The notes: generated by a model from the letters alone, not told the origin. A stretch of 64,000 nt of DNA from an uncultured Draconibacterium sp. (GCF_963677155.1 NZ_OY781884.1:434001-498000); one strand, 5' to 3'. Counted from the stretch's first letter, positions 38,934-48,052 are shown. Made by a program: numbers and translations.

Positions 38934-39914
38934 ATGTACTTTAAAAAACTTCTATTTGCTTTACTAGTATTGCCATGTGCAGTTTTTGCTCAAGATCCCG
39001 GTTATTCGCAGTTTTTTGCGAATCCTCTTCACTTAAATCCGGCTTTTGCCGGAACCACCGAACTTCCCCGGATGGTAATTAATTACCGTAACCAGTGGCC
39101 AGAAAAAGGAAACTCGTTTACCACCTATTCCCTTTCTTACGATTTCCTTTTGAAAGAACGAAATGCCGGAATTGGATTTCAGGCGTATCACGACCGCGAA
39201 CCAAATAATATAATAACAACAAGTGCTGCAATTGCAACGTATTCTTACCATCTGCAATTGGGATTGGAAAGTTTTATGACGCTGGGACTAAATGCCGGAC
39301 TTGTGAGAAAACAATTCGATACCAATGGATTGATATTCCCGTCAGAGATTAATCAGCTTTCAGGAGTTATTACGGGCTCAACCGAGGCCAACCTTTACGA
39401 AGGAAGCAAAACCTACCCCGATTTTGCCATTGGAGCAGTAGGCCAGCACCGTCAGGTATTTTGGGGAGCCAGCCTGCATCATTTAACCACACCTGATGAG
39501 TCAATTCATCAGGGAGATAACAAGGGAAAAGTTCCGATGAAAATCACGGTACATGCAGGTACCCGACTGCACAAGTTTCACCACGCTTTATTATCGCGGC
39601 GTTTTACGCTTTCGCCAAATATACTTTACCAACAACAAGGATCGTTTAAGCAGCTTAATCTTGGAATTTATATGATTGAAAAATCATTTTTGTTTGGAGC
39701 TTGGTTCAGGAATAACATCGACACACGACCTGACGCTATAATTGCTTTAATTGGCTTTGCACGCGAGAAATTTCAGTTCGGATACAGTTTCGACTACACC
39801 CTTTCTGAACTTTCTAATTACAGCTATGGATCACATGAATTATCAATTACATTTTTTGTAGGAGCCAAAGGAGAACATAAAATCAGAAATAAGCTCCTTA
39901 TTCCCATGCTTTAG
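38934..39914 (+). CDS. PorP/SprF-family type IX secretion outer-membrane protein (2)
   Basis: Second family member, 326 residues, with a signal peptide (about 1-20, ending AVFAQ) and the classic opening DPGYSQFFANPLHLNPAFAGT. Repeated beta-strand pattern and ATHSYH/YSFDYTLSELSNYSYGSHELS near the C-terminus agree with the TIGR03519-type family. PorP/SprF genes usually lie beside genes for proteins with a type-B gliding-motility C-terminal domain; such a gene lies about 320 bp downstream on the opposite strand. It was probably duplicated from, or acquired with, the neighbouring copy; the two share layout but diverge clearly in sequence. Confidence 0.94.
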   Translation: MYFKKLLFALLVLPCAVFAQDPGYSQFFANPLHLNPAFAGTTELPRMVINYRNQWPEKGNSFTTYSLSYDFLLKERNAGIGFQAYHDREPNNIITTSAAIATYSYHLQLGLESFMTLGLNAGLVRKQFDTNGLIFPSEINQLSGVITGSTEANLYEGSKTYPDFAIGAVGQHRQVFWGASLHHLTTPDESIHQGDNKGKVPMKITVHAGTRLHKFHHALLSRRFTLSPNILYQQQGSFKQLNLGIYMIEKSFLFGAWFRNNIDTRPDAIIALIGFAREKFQFGYSFDYTLSELSNYSYGSHELSITFFVGAKGEHKIRNKLLIPML

Positions 39915-40236
39915 TTTTTGTTGTGTATTTTTTTTCATCATGGTGCAGCTGCCATGGTACAACAAAATGTTCCTCGGAGTGAAAATGGTGTTGTTTTTTT
40001 ATTGGCCGATACTCCTTAAATACACAATATTCTTTTTCGGAATAAAAACCGAATTTAAATTTAGACATCATCTTTTCTTGTTTTTTTCAATTTACTTCAA
40101 TATCTCAAATCGTACTCTATTGTCTAAAAATCAATTTTGAAACAACAGTTGTTTATACGGTTTTATGAAAGTAAAAGATACTAAGAAAGCAGATGAAAAT
40201 CAATAAATTTAACACATTTTAGTGCAATCGATTGTA
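39915..40236. other. Intergenic region between convergent genes, nothing recognised
   Basis: This 322-bp AT-rich gap separates the second PorP/SprF gene from the convergent lectin/PKD gene. A 66-codon open frame is low in complexity and not credible. No clear terminator hairpin is seen. Confidence 0.5.
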
Positions 40237-42480
40237 TTAGAACAACAGGGTTATATTGCCTTTTTGTTTGTGCGAATCGCCCATAATATCGCTATATTCC
40301 AGCACCCATGTATACACTCCCGAAGGAGCAAAATTACCATTACGCATTTTACCATCCCAGCCTTGTTCCTGGCTGTTCGATTCGAAAATAAGTTCGCCCC
40401 ACCGATTAAAAATTAATAGGTTGTATCCATCGTTTACAACGCCTTTAGCATGCAACCTAAACTCCTGATCTTCCGGCAAGCTCGCATTGGGAGAAAAAGC
40501 CGTTGGAGGATTTATTTTATCAAAAACAACACTTATCTGTTTTACAATGGTATCGGCGCAGCCAAAACTGTTAACGGCCTCAAGCGTCATATTATAAACC
40601 CCCATATCCTCGTATGAATGAACAGGGTCTGTTTCGGCGGAATATGTGCTGTCGCCAAAATCCCAGAGATACAATGTAGCGGCATGAGAGGTATTGGTAT
40701 AGTCCACCTGTGAATCGGTTATCTTTGCTTCCTCAGGAACAAAATTGAATCCGGCGGTTGGCACAGGATATACCTTTACCAGGGTATCATAAACAGCTGT
40801 ATTTTCGCATCCGTTAACGTCGAGCACCGTAAGACTGATATCGAAAGCTTTACGCAAATCATCCGGATTAAAAAATTTGTGATTTGGATTTTCATCGTAA
40901 GAAGTACTCCCATCATTAAAATTCCAAAGATATGATTTGGCCGGCTTACTGTTTTTTGCAGAAAACCCGGTAATTAACGGCGAGCACCCCTCCTTGTTAA
41001 CAACCTCGACAATAATATTAGGTTTTACCTTTACTTCCAGCGCCAACGACGAGTCTACACATCCCTGTTCATTTACTGTTAATGCTACCGAACGATCAAT
41101 ATTTTCAAATCCCAGCGGAATGGTAACGCTATCTAAGCCAATTCCCGATTCAAATTCCACATCGTTGTAATACCACGTATATTCGGTCGGCTCGAAGTTT
41201 TCTTCCGTATACGACAGATGGAGGTTATAGCCGTAGCATTCGCTGGAATCGAGATCGAAAATTGCTTCAGGTTGGTTATGGAATTCAAACATTACCGTAT
41301 CGGTGTACGGACAGCTTGCTTCATTGATGGTATTTAGCTGAAAAAAGTATTGCCCAAAAGAATCCACTGCAATTGTTGGTTGTAACAAAGTTGGATTTGT
41401 AACATTTGCATCAGAATCGAGCGGAATCAGGTCAACCAGTGGATCAGAATCCTGGAAAAAAAGATCTATCGTTGCTTCCTTAGTCCCACAGAAGAAAGTT
41501 CTTACCCTACTGTAATCCAGTTCCGGGCGATGACTTTCACGTACTTCAATATAAGCTGTCGCCGACAGTTGCAACTCAAGGTTTTCCATTCCACCAAACT
41601 CCACCACATATCCCTGAGGATAATAATAACCATCAGGCTTAAGTTTATCTCCCTCGTCTGAGAGATCGTTCCACGACTTCTTTCTTCCTCCCGGATCAAC
41701 AACCATGTGCGCATAATCTTCATCATCACCCCAACTTTTTTGCACATTATTGGGTTCACCATTATTCCAATAGGCAAATCCAAACGCCGTTCCTCCGGAA
41801 GTGCCCCTCCAGAAAAGTGTTCCTGCTTCGGGCCCGGTTTTCCAGTACCAATCCCCTTCCTTATCGGCATCGCTTCCACCTATCCACCCAACACCGTCAA
41901 TTTTCGAATAAATAAAATCATTTTCAATGCTGGATATAATTGTAGCTAAATACCCCTGAAGCCCATAGTATGTCTTTTTTTCGGCTTCTGCTTTGGCCAC
42001 TGTCCATCTAATTCCGCGTTTAGTTACATATTGGTAAAAATGTTCCGTAGCCGGTAAATAATCGGCATCAAGCAAACTAATTGCAAATTCTCTGGTGCCA
42101 ACACTCCTTGTCCCACTCAAATTATAGTAAAACACTTTTGAAATGGCTTCCCGGTATTGTTCGTCGGTACCCACGCCACTTATTTCCAGGGTTCCTTTTG
42201 CATCATCCCAATTATACTCCAACGGAGCAACCTTATCATAGCCAAGCTTGTCTTCCCCTTGCAGATAATTGACAATCGATACCTGCATTCCTTTATCAGC
42301 AGCATCAATCTGAATATTTTGTAAGGAGATATGAGGGGCTACATAAACCGAGTCGGAGCAATAAATAATCGGATCGGTGTCGGTATTCTCAATTACCGGA
42401 ACATTTTGCCCAAAAACAAAACCGGTATTTCCCAGAAACCCAAAAAGAACGCCAAGAAATACCGGTTTTAGTTTTATCAT
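40237..42480 (-). CDS. Secreted lectin/PKD protein with type-B T9SS C-terminal domain
   Basis: Surface or secreted protein of 747 residues. A signal peptide (about 1-25) precedes a cadherin-like region (about 28-140), then a C-type lectin-like domain (about 145-300) with WNNGEPNNVQ (EPN at 242-244) and WND at 270-272, the calcium and sugar-binding motifs of mannose- or fucose-type C-type lectins. No cysteines lie in that domain, as usual in bacterial members. Two PKD domains follow (about 498-570 and 575-652, with YLWNFNDGS and YLWDFGDST). The C-terminal 85 residues are a gliding-motility-associated type-B sorting domain (LLIFNRWGELIFES, GWDGK, PSGVYTWVLEY). It should be exported by the type IX system, helped by the nearby PorP/SprF proteins. 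It lies 11 bp downstream of the DHOD-like gene. Confidence 0.93.
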   Translation of the reverse strand: MIKLKPVFLGVLFGFLGNTGFVFGQNVPVIENTDTDPIIYCSDSVYVAPHISLQNIQIDAADKGMQVSIVNYLQGEDKLGYDKVAPLEYNWDDAKGTLEISGVGTDEQYREAISKVFYYNLSGTRSVGTREFAISLLDADYLPATEHFYQYVTKRGIRWTVAKAEAEKKTYYGLQGYLATIISSIENDFIYSKIDGVGWIGGSDADKEGDWYWKTGPEAGTLFWRGTSGGTAFGFAYWNNGEPNNVQKSWGDDEDYAHMVVDPGGRKKSWNDLSDEGDKLKPDGYYYPQGYVVEFGGMENLELQLSATAYIEVRESHRPELDYSRVRTFFCGTKEATIDLFFQDSDPLVDLIPLDSDANVTNPTLLQPTIAVDSFGQYFFQLNTINEASCPYTDTVMFEFHNQPEAIFDLDSSECYGYNLHLSYTEENFEPTEYTWYYNDVEFESGIGLDSVTIPLGFENIDRSVALTVNEQGCVDSSLALEVKVKPNIIVEVVNKEGCSPLITGFSAKNSKPAKSYLWNFNDGSTSYDENPNHKFFNPDDLRKAFDISLTVLDVNGCENTAVYDTLVKVYPVPTAGFNFVPEEAKITDSQVDYTNTSHAATLYLWDFGDSTYSAETDPVHSYEDMGVYNMTLEAVNSFGCADTIVKQISVVFDKINPPTAFSPNASLPEDQEFRLHAKGVVNDGYNLLIFNRWGELIFESNSQEQGWDGKMRNGNFAPSGVYTWVLEYSDIMGDSHKQKGNITLLF

Positions 42481-42491
42481 CTTGTAAGTAA

Positions 42492-43481
42492 TTATTTTCT
42501 ATTCGAAAAATATTTCATGAATTGCGAGCGCTCGTAAACCATCGGATCGGGTATGTTTTTATACGAAAGACGACCTCTGAAATCTTCTATATTTTTAAAG
42601 TTCCACTTCTTCATAAATGCGGTTAAATCGTCTAACATATCGGTAACCACTTGCGCACCATTAACATACAGCGTAGAACAAAGTTGCGCGACCTGTGCAC
42701 CAGCCAGCAACTGTTTAATTACCGCATCGCCATTGTGGATTCCGGTTGAGGCAGCAATATCCAAATGCGTAACCGAAGATGAAACAATACCTACCCAGCG
42801 CAACGAACGACGCAAATCGGATGGAGAGCTAAACACTTCGGAGGCTACCAGTTCCAGTTTATCCAGGTTGATATCAGGCTCGTAAAAACGGTTAAACATT
42901 ACCACCCCTGCAGCACCGTTGGCTTTTAGTTTGTCGGCCATTCCAATAATATTGCTGTGGTTTAAACCAAACTTCACCGAAACCGGAATACTCACTTCGC
43001 TTTTTACCTTTTCCAATACATCGAGGTAAAGTTGTTCGATCATTCCCGGCTTTTCATGACGATCAGTCGGCAAATAGAAAATATTCAGTTCGATGGCATC
43101 AGCACCAGCTTCTTCAAAATTTTTAGCAAAAGTGGTCCACTCTTTCGACGACACACAGTTTACACTGGCGATAATCGGAACATCAACCGCTTCTTTTGCT
43201 TTTTTTACCAGCTCCAGATGTTTGGTTACCGTATTATCGCGCATATAATTTCGGATGTAATCTTCGGCCTCGGGATAGCCAACATTATGCTGATCTTTAG
43301 CCAGCATATTGGTCACCTCGTTGTTTATCTGCTCTTCGAAAATCGATTTAAGCACAATAGCACCAATACCGGCATCGGCAAGTTCTTTAATTTTTTCAAC
43401 CGAACTGGTTAGTCCCGAACTGGCGGCAACCAAAGGATTTTTCAGCTTTAGTCCGAGGTATGAAGTCTCTAAATTTGCCAT
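42492..43481 (-). CDS. Dihydroorotate dehydrogenase-like flavoprotein
   Basis: Cytoplasmic TIM-barrel FMN protein of 329 residues related to class 1 dihydroorotate dehydrogenases. It opens MANLETSYLGLKLKNPLVAASSG, has IIASVNCVSSKEWTTFAK, ADAIELNIFYLP, and GAAGVVMFNRF with phosphate-binding glycines near ASTGIHNGDAVIKQLLAGA. The subgroup is annotated as dihydroorotate dehydrogenase-like and may not be the biosynthetic PyrD; it lacks an adjacent electron-transfer subunit. A lectin/PKD gene follows after 11 bp on the same strand, though a functional link is not obvious. Confidence 0.88.
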   Translation of the reverse strand: MANLETSYLGLKLKNPLVAASSGLTSSVEKIKELADAGIGAIVLKSIFEEQINNEVTNMLAKDQHNVGYPEAEDYIRNYMRDNTVTKHLELVKKAKEAVDVPIIASVNCVSSKEWTTFAKNFEEAGADAIELNIFYLPTDRHEKPGMIEQLYLDVLEKVKSEVSIPVSVKFGLNHSNIIGMADKLKANGAAGVVMFNRFYEPDINLDKLELVASEVFSSPSDLRRSLRWVGIVSSSVTHLDIAASTGIHNGDAVIKQLLAGAQVAQLCSTLYVNGAQVVTDMLDDLTAFMKKWNFKNIEDFRGRLSYKNIPDPMVYERSQFMKYFSNRK

Positions 43482-43572
43482 AATAAAAGTTTATAGTTTG
43501 CAGTACAGCTTTTAAGGTAGAAATAATTCCGTGCCCTCAACCGCTGTCTCTATTTCAATAAATCTGTCTGTT

Positions 43573-44241
43573 TTAATAGTTTCGTGCTCCAAAAATTTTA
43601 CTTCCCACACGAATCATCGTGCTTCCCTCCTCAACAGCAATAGGATAATCGCCTGACATGCCCATTGAAATCTCAGTAAAAAATTTGAAATCGGAAAAGT
43701 ATTTATTTTTTAGCGAATTAAAAATACTTTTTAACACGCGAAATTCATTCCGTATCTGATTCTTTTCATCGGTGTAGGTAGCCATCCCCATCACTCCAAC
43801 AACTCGTACATTTGTTAGCTGCTTAAATGCATCGGACGACAGTAAAACATCGGCCTCATCAGGCGACAAACCAAACTTTGTAAGTTCTTTGGCAATATGA
43901 AATTGCAACAATACATCGATTACCCGATTATTTTTAAGAGCCTCTTTGTTGATAGTTTTTAAGAGTTTAATGGAATCAACTCCATGAATAAGCGAGATAA
44001 ACGGAGCAATATATTTGACCTTGTTGGATTGCGGATGACCAATAAAATGCCACTCGATATCTTTGGGCAGTTCTTCGTATTTTTTAGCTAGATCCTGTAC
44101 TTTGTTTTCACCAAAAATGCGTTGACCAACGTTGTAGGCTTCCAAAATATCCCCGTTGGGTTTTGTCTTTGAAACAGCTACCAAACGTACATTTTTAGGC
44201 AAACTTTCCGCAATTTCTTTTATATTTTTCCCAATATCCAT
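43573..44241 (-). CDS. YggS-family pyridoxal-phosphate homeostasis protein
   Basis: PLP-binding protein of 222 residues from ATG 44241, the natural start (MDIGKNIKEIAESLPKN); a longer open frame to 44460 adds a segment rich in Cys, Phe and Lys that overlaps the divergent pabB gene and is not family-like. The PLP lysine is in VRLVAVSKTKP, and NKVQDLAKKYEELP, WHFIGHPQSNKVKYI and SMGMSGDYPIAVEEGSTMIR are the usual motifs. YggS proteins buffer PLP and have no known catalytic reaction. The gene is divergent from pabB. Confidence 0.94.
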   Translation of the reverse strand: MDIGKNIKEIAESLPKNVRLVAVSKTKPNGDILEAYNVGQRIFGENKVQDLAKKYEELPKDIEWHFIGHPQSNKVKYIAPFISLIHGVDSIKLLKTINKEALKNNRVIDVLLQFHIAKELTKFGLSPDEADVLLSSDAFKQLTNVRVVGVMGMATYTDEKNQIRNEFRVLKSIFNSLKNKYFSDFKFFTEISMGMSGDYPIAVEEGSTMIRVGSKIFGARNY

Positions 44242-44335
44242 TCCTCGCACGAATTTGACGTAAAAATAGAAATAAAGTTGGAAACCCTTCAATGATCGGG
44301 ATTCAAAGTTGGAACAGAAAGTATCGTGCTTTTTA

Positions 44336-44344
44336 ATATTTTTG
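44336..44344 (+). promoter_or_regulatory. Possible -7 box immediately before pabB
   Basis: TATTTTTG (44337-44344) matches TAnnTTTG and lies 10 bp before the chosen ATG at 44354, which would give an almost leaderless message. No -33 element is convincing. Confidence 0.3.
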
Positions 44345-44353
44345 CAGCACAGC

Positions 44354-45328
44354 ATGAAAGGAAGCAAAACGATAATATCGGAAATGAATGAACTGGGCCG
44401 CAGAAAAGAGGCCTTTGTTTTTGTAATCGATTTTGACACCACAAAAGCAAAGCTTTTCAAACCCGACGAAACGGATAAAATATGGTGGAAGGCAAATAAT
44501 CAATCAAATTTAGCCCCACCAATAACTGATGAAAAAGAAATAAAATGGGAAACTGAGCCGGTTTCATTCATTCATTATAAAAAGGGATTTGATCTTGTTC
44601 AGCACCACATTCACAACGGCGATACATATTTGCTGAATTACACGCAGCCAACAAGGGTAAAAACCAACCTCTCGTTGGAAGAAATCTTTAACCACAGCGA
44701 GGCGCGTTATAAAGTACTGCTGAAAGATGAATTTGTATGTTTTTCGCCCGAGAGATTTGTACAGATCGATGCCGGAAAAATTTCGTCGTACCCCATGAAA
44801 GGAACGATGGACGCATCGTTGCCCAATGCCAAAGAACGTATTTTGAACGACTCGAAAGAGCTGGCAGAGCATAATACCATTGTAGATTTGATACGAAACG
44901 ACCTGAGCCTGGTAGCCGAAAATGTAACAGTTGAAAAATTTCGTTACCTCGAGCGACTTAAAACCAATCAGCGCGATTTGTGGCAGGTGAGTTCGAAAAT
45001 AAGCGGCGATCTGCCCGAAAACTACACTGAACAAATTGGCGATATTATTTTTAAAATGTTGCCGGCCGGATCGATTTGCGGTGCGCCAAAAAAGAAAACC
45101 GTGGAGATTATTAAAACTGCCGAAAACTTCGACCGAGGTTTTTATACTGGTATTTTTGGCTATTTCAACGGGCAAAACCTCGATAGCTGTGTGCTGATTC
45201 GCTACATAGAAAAACAGGAAAACCAACTGGTCTACAAAAGCGGCGGCGGAATAACCTATTTGAGCAATGCCGAAAGCGAGTATGAAGAATTGGTGAAGAA
45301 GGTTTATATTCCGGTTTTGAAGAACTAA
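44354..45328 (+). CDS. pabB: Aminodeoxychorismate synthase component I (chorismate-binding subunit)
   Basis: Cytoplasmic chorismate enzyme of 324 residues that makes 4-amino-4-deoxychorismate for folate synthesis. ATG at 44354 (MKGSKTIISEMNELGRR) is preferred over one 45 bp upstream. The catalytic domain motifs are present: SSYPMKGTMDA, AEHNTIVDLIRNDLSLVAE, AGSICGAPKKKTVEII, FYTGIFGYF and YKSGGGITYLSNAESEYEE. The protein is short and lacks the N-terminal domain of longer PabB proteins, a common form in this phylum. A pabC-like gene lies 125 bp downstream. The glutamine amidotransferase PabA is not in the window. Confidence 0.93.
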   Translation: MKGSKTIISEMNELGRRKEAFVFVIDFDTTKAKLFKPDETDKIWWKANNQSNLAPPITDEKEIKWETEPVSFIHYKKGFDLVQHHIHNGDTYLLNYTQPTRVKTNLSLEEIFNHSEARYKVLLKDEFVCFSPERFVQIDAGKISSYPMKGTMDASLPNAKERILNDSKELAEHNTIVDLIRNDLSLVAENVTVEKFRYLERLKTNQRDLWQVSSKISGDLPENYTEQIGDIIFKMLPAGSICGAPKKKTVEIIKTAENFDRGFYTGIFGYFNGQNLDSCVLIRYIEKQENQLVYKSGGGITYLSNAESEYEELVKKVYIPVLKN

Positions 45329-45453
45329 GAGACTGAGGGGCTGAAGGATTAAGTTGCGAATGCTTTAATGCTAAAATAGTTGATCTCCTTTGTGGAATGT
45401 TGTAGTTAAAAGAAAACTAATGGAAATTGAGAAACTTGTAGCTTTTAGAAAAA

Positions 45454-46071
45454 ATGCAACTACTGGAAACCATAAAATGTAAAGATGGGAAACTCTACAA
45501 CCTGGAATATCACCAAGCGAGGTTTGATGTGTCCCAAATGAAATTCTTTCCAAATGCGCCAAAGCAGAAGTTGAAAGAACTGATTGAAATACCTGCAAAC
45601 TGCCAAGAAGGGTTATTTCGCTGCCGTGTGGTTTATGCCGAACAGGTTAAAAAGATAGAATTCATGCCTCATCAATATCGCTCCATCAACACTATCCGCC
45701 TGATTGAAGATAACAGCATTGAATACAGCAGTAAATACGCCTACCGCAAACAACTGCAGCATTTGTACGAGCAGCGCGGCGATTGCGACGATATCCTCAT
45801 CGTACAAAACAATTGTATTACTGATAGTTCCACTGCTAATCCCATTTTTTTCGATGGCGAAAAATGGTGGACACCCGACACTCCCCTGCTTCCCGGAACA
45901 CAACGTGCCCGCTTACTTGCCGAAAACAAAATTTCGGGTTGCCATATTACAATTAACGATCTGCCCAGGTTCAAAAAAATAGGATTAATAAACGCCCTGC
46001 AGGATATGGAAGATATGCCGGTTTTACCGCTTGAAAGGATTAAGAATTATAAAAATGAAACGCTCCCTTAA
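45454..46071 (+). CDS. pabC: Aminodeoxychorismate lyase-like class IV aminotransferase
   Basis: PLP enzyme of 205 residues of aminotransferase class IV fold. It should release 4-aminobenzoate and pyruvate from aminodeoxychorismate, completing the step begun by the upstream PabB. The PLP lysine is in SSKYAYRKQLQHLYEQRG, and CITDSSTANPIFFDG and TPDTPLLPGTQRARLLAE are the typical cofactor-binding motifs. The length is shorter than E. coli PabC (269) but usual for the small Bacteroidota version. Position directly after pabB strongly supports this role over a branched-chain aminotransferase. Confidence 0.88.
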   Translation: MQLLETIKCKDGKLYNLEYHQARFDVSQMKFFPNAPKQKLKELIEIPANCQEGLFRCRVVYAEQVKKIEFMPHQYRSINTIRLIEDNSIEYSSKYAYRKQLQHLYEQRGDCDDILIVQNNCITDSSTANPIFFDGEKWWTPDTPLLPGTQRARLLAENKISGCHITINDLPRFKKIGLINALQDMEDMPVLPLERIKNYKNETLP

Positions 46072-46637
46072 ATCGATTATAAATGATAGCATTTCACTTA
46101 TTAACTAACAGCAATGCAAATAACACACATAAAATTATTCATATTTGTTAAGGAATAAAATTCTTACGAATTTAAAATTCAAAAGAAACTCTGCTATTGC
46201 TCTCACAAACATTGAAAAACGCTTACAAACTGTGCAAAATACAATAATAAATATTAGATATGCCGGTAAAAAAAATGAATAAGACAACGAGAATTAAAGA
46301 AACCGTTTTACATAGTTTCATTAAAAAATACTAAATTTGGAACGGTTTTAAATTAGTAGAATAATATAGAACTTAAATAATAACCAAACAAAAGGAGAAG
46401 AGGATCCTTATGTTTTAAAGTCCCGATTATACAAACAAACCCTAATGTCTGTATAAAATTACAATCGGTATTTTGAAACACTTGTTTGAAACTATGGACA
46501 TTTTTTCATAACAACTATTTTTTATTGAAAGTGTAGAAGATAAAAACAGGATCATGCATATGCATACATATAACTATGTCTCAACATGAACCCCAAATCC
46601 CTTTACAGAAAGTTACCTTAACCAAAAACAGACAATA
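46072..46637. other. 566-bp AT-rich intergenic region with a palindrome
   Basis: No credible coding frame. It contains the perfect 12-bp palindrome ATGCATATGCAT at 46554-46565, 72 bp before the start of the gene at 46638, a possible operator. No tRNA or riboswitch-like structure was recognised by eye. Confidence 0.5.
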
Positions 46638-46985
46638 ATGCAACATCAATCAAACAGGAAATTCTCAGTAAATCTAAGTTTTGAAGAAGTACGATTGCCT
46701 CCTTTTGAAGATATATTAATACTTGGGAAGAAATGTCCCCAGGGGAAAATTGGAGTATATAAATCGTTTGAATTCTTGGTTCCTGATGAATTCCAGGTAT
46801 TTGAGATTGACCATGATAATATTGAAGCTGTATTTATAAACAGGAAGGTTTTAAAAAAACTCGACAAAGACAGCATAATTAAAATTCTAGACAAAAAAGT
46901 ATTCCCCTATATTTCTGCTTCAGAAATACTTAAAGTAGATTTTAAACTAAAAATTTTTTACGACTCATTTGAATGTGAACTCTAA
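46638..46985 (+). CDS. Hypothetical protein coupled to CBS-histidine kinase
   Basis: Cytoplasmic protein of 115 residues with no signal peptide or membrane segment. Its sequence is charged (FEEVRLPPFEDILILGKKCP, then FEIDHDNIEAVFINRKVLKK and ILKVDFKLKIFYDSFECEL). The TAA stop shares a base with the ATG of the CBS-histidine kinase (TAATG at 46983-46987), so the two are translationally coupled and probably work together, perhaps as sensor partner or regulator. I do not recognise a domain. Confidence 0.75.
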   Translation: MQHQSNRKFSVNLSFEEVRLPPFEDILILGKKCPQGKIGVYKSFEFLVPDEFQVFEIDHDNIEAVFINRKVLKKLDKDSIIKILDKKVFPYISASEILKVDFKLKIFYDSFECEL

Positions 46986-48052
46986 TGAACATCGAAAAAT
47001 ACATATCTGACACATATCCTGTAGTAACTCCTTATGAAGGTACTAATTCAGTTACTCCGAAACTATTGGAGCAATGCTACCTGGTGGTTATTGATGACCA
47101 AAAGAAATATTGTGGCATTTTAACTCCCACCGACATAATTGAGCGTCCCCATAAATTAGTTATCGACTGTATTGGAAAAAAAGAATGCCTATCGCTAAAT
47201 GATACAACCTTAACTGCAATCAAAAAATTTCGCGATACCCATTGTAGTGTTTTACCTGTTATTAATGAAAAAAAACTTGTTGGCGTAGTTGACAAGAATA
47301 AAATCCTGACCAATTATGAATCCATAATTAATGACCTTTATAATAAATCATTAATTTCCCACAAAGCAAAATCATTATTCATAAAAAATCTTTCTCATGA
47401 AATTAGAACTCCCTTAAACGGAGTTCTTGGTTTTATTGACATTATTGTAGATTTAGACACTAATAACACAGAAAAGAAAGATATTTCAAAACTTATAAAG
47501 AAATCAGCTGATCGTTTTCTTTTTATAATGGATGATCTCGTTGAATTATCGCTACTTGATGCAGGAGATAATATAGCACTTGAAAAGAATAATATTATTA
47601 TAGACGATATTTTCCAGGAATTAAAAGACTATTTTTCAGAATTAGTACAATTACAAAACAAACCATTCACAATTACAATTTCAACCCCTGATCTTCGCCA
47701 AAAGATAATTACAGACAGAAAAAAACTAAAACATATTCTGTTCCACCTAATCGACAATGCGATAAAATTCTCTGATGATAATAACATCGTTTATGGCTAT
47801 AAAATTGAAAAAGAAAATTGGATTGAATTTTTTGTAAAAAACAGAAGCCAACAAGTGCCTGATGAAATTAAAGCTAAAATGTTTGAATTTTTCGAGAAAC
47901 AGGAAACTGTTGGAAAGGAGATAAACTTCGGACTTGGCATTGGATTATCATTAGTAAAAAAGATAACAGAAGCATTAGGAGGCGAGGCAAAAGTTGAATT
48001 TATAAAAGACGAAATTGCATGTTATTTCAGTCTCCCAATTGACGTTGCTTAA
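46985..48052 (+). CDS. CBS-domain histidine kinase with degenerate G1 box
   Basis: Soluble sensor kinase of 355 residues without membrane segments. A CBS-pair region (about 1-110, with YLVVIDDQKKYCGILTPTDI and CSVLPVINEKKLVGVVDKNK) should bind adenosine nucleotides. The dimerisation/phospho-acceptor domain has His138 in KNLSHEIRTPLNGVLGFIDI, and the ATPase domain has an N box (HLIDNAIKFSDD) and G2 (FGLGIGLSLVKK). The G1 box is degenerate: where kinases have VKDTGIGIP this protein has VKNRSQQVP, replacing the adenine-binding Asp and both Gly. No response regulator gene is adjacent. Composition looks more AT-rich than that of its neighbours, which may indicate transfer. Confidence 0.88.
   Translation: MNIEKYISDTYPVVTPYEGTNSVTPKLLEQCYLVVIDDQKKYCGILTPTDIIERPHKLVIDCIGKKECLSLNDTTLTAIKKFRDTHCSVLPVINEKKLVGVVDKNKILTNYESIINDLYNKSLISHKAKSLFIKNLSHEIRTPLNGVLGFIDIIVDLDTNNTEKKDISKLIKKSADRFLFIMDDLVELSLLDAGDNIALEKNNIIIDDIFQELKDYFSELVQLQNKPFTITISTPDLRQKIITDRKKLKHILFHLIDNAIKFSDDNNIVYGYKIEKENWIEFFVKNRSQQVPDEIKAKMFEFFEKQETVGKEINFGLGIGLSLVKKITEALGGEAKVEFIKDEIACYFSLPIDVA

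Noticed and set aside
39940-40140. 66-codon plus-strand open frame after the second PorP/SprF gene
   Set aside because: Aromatic-rich low-complexity translation in an AT-rich gap, no start context and no homology recognised.
44242-44460. N-terminal extension of the YggS gene
   Set aside because: Overlaps pabB and is not YggS-like; the family start is at 44241.
44564-45226. 220-codon minus-strand open frame
   Set aside because: Antisense shadow of pabB, which carries all chorismate-binding motifs.
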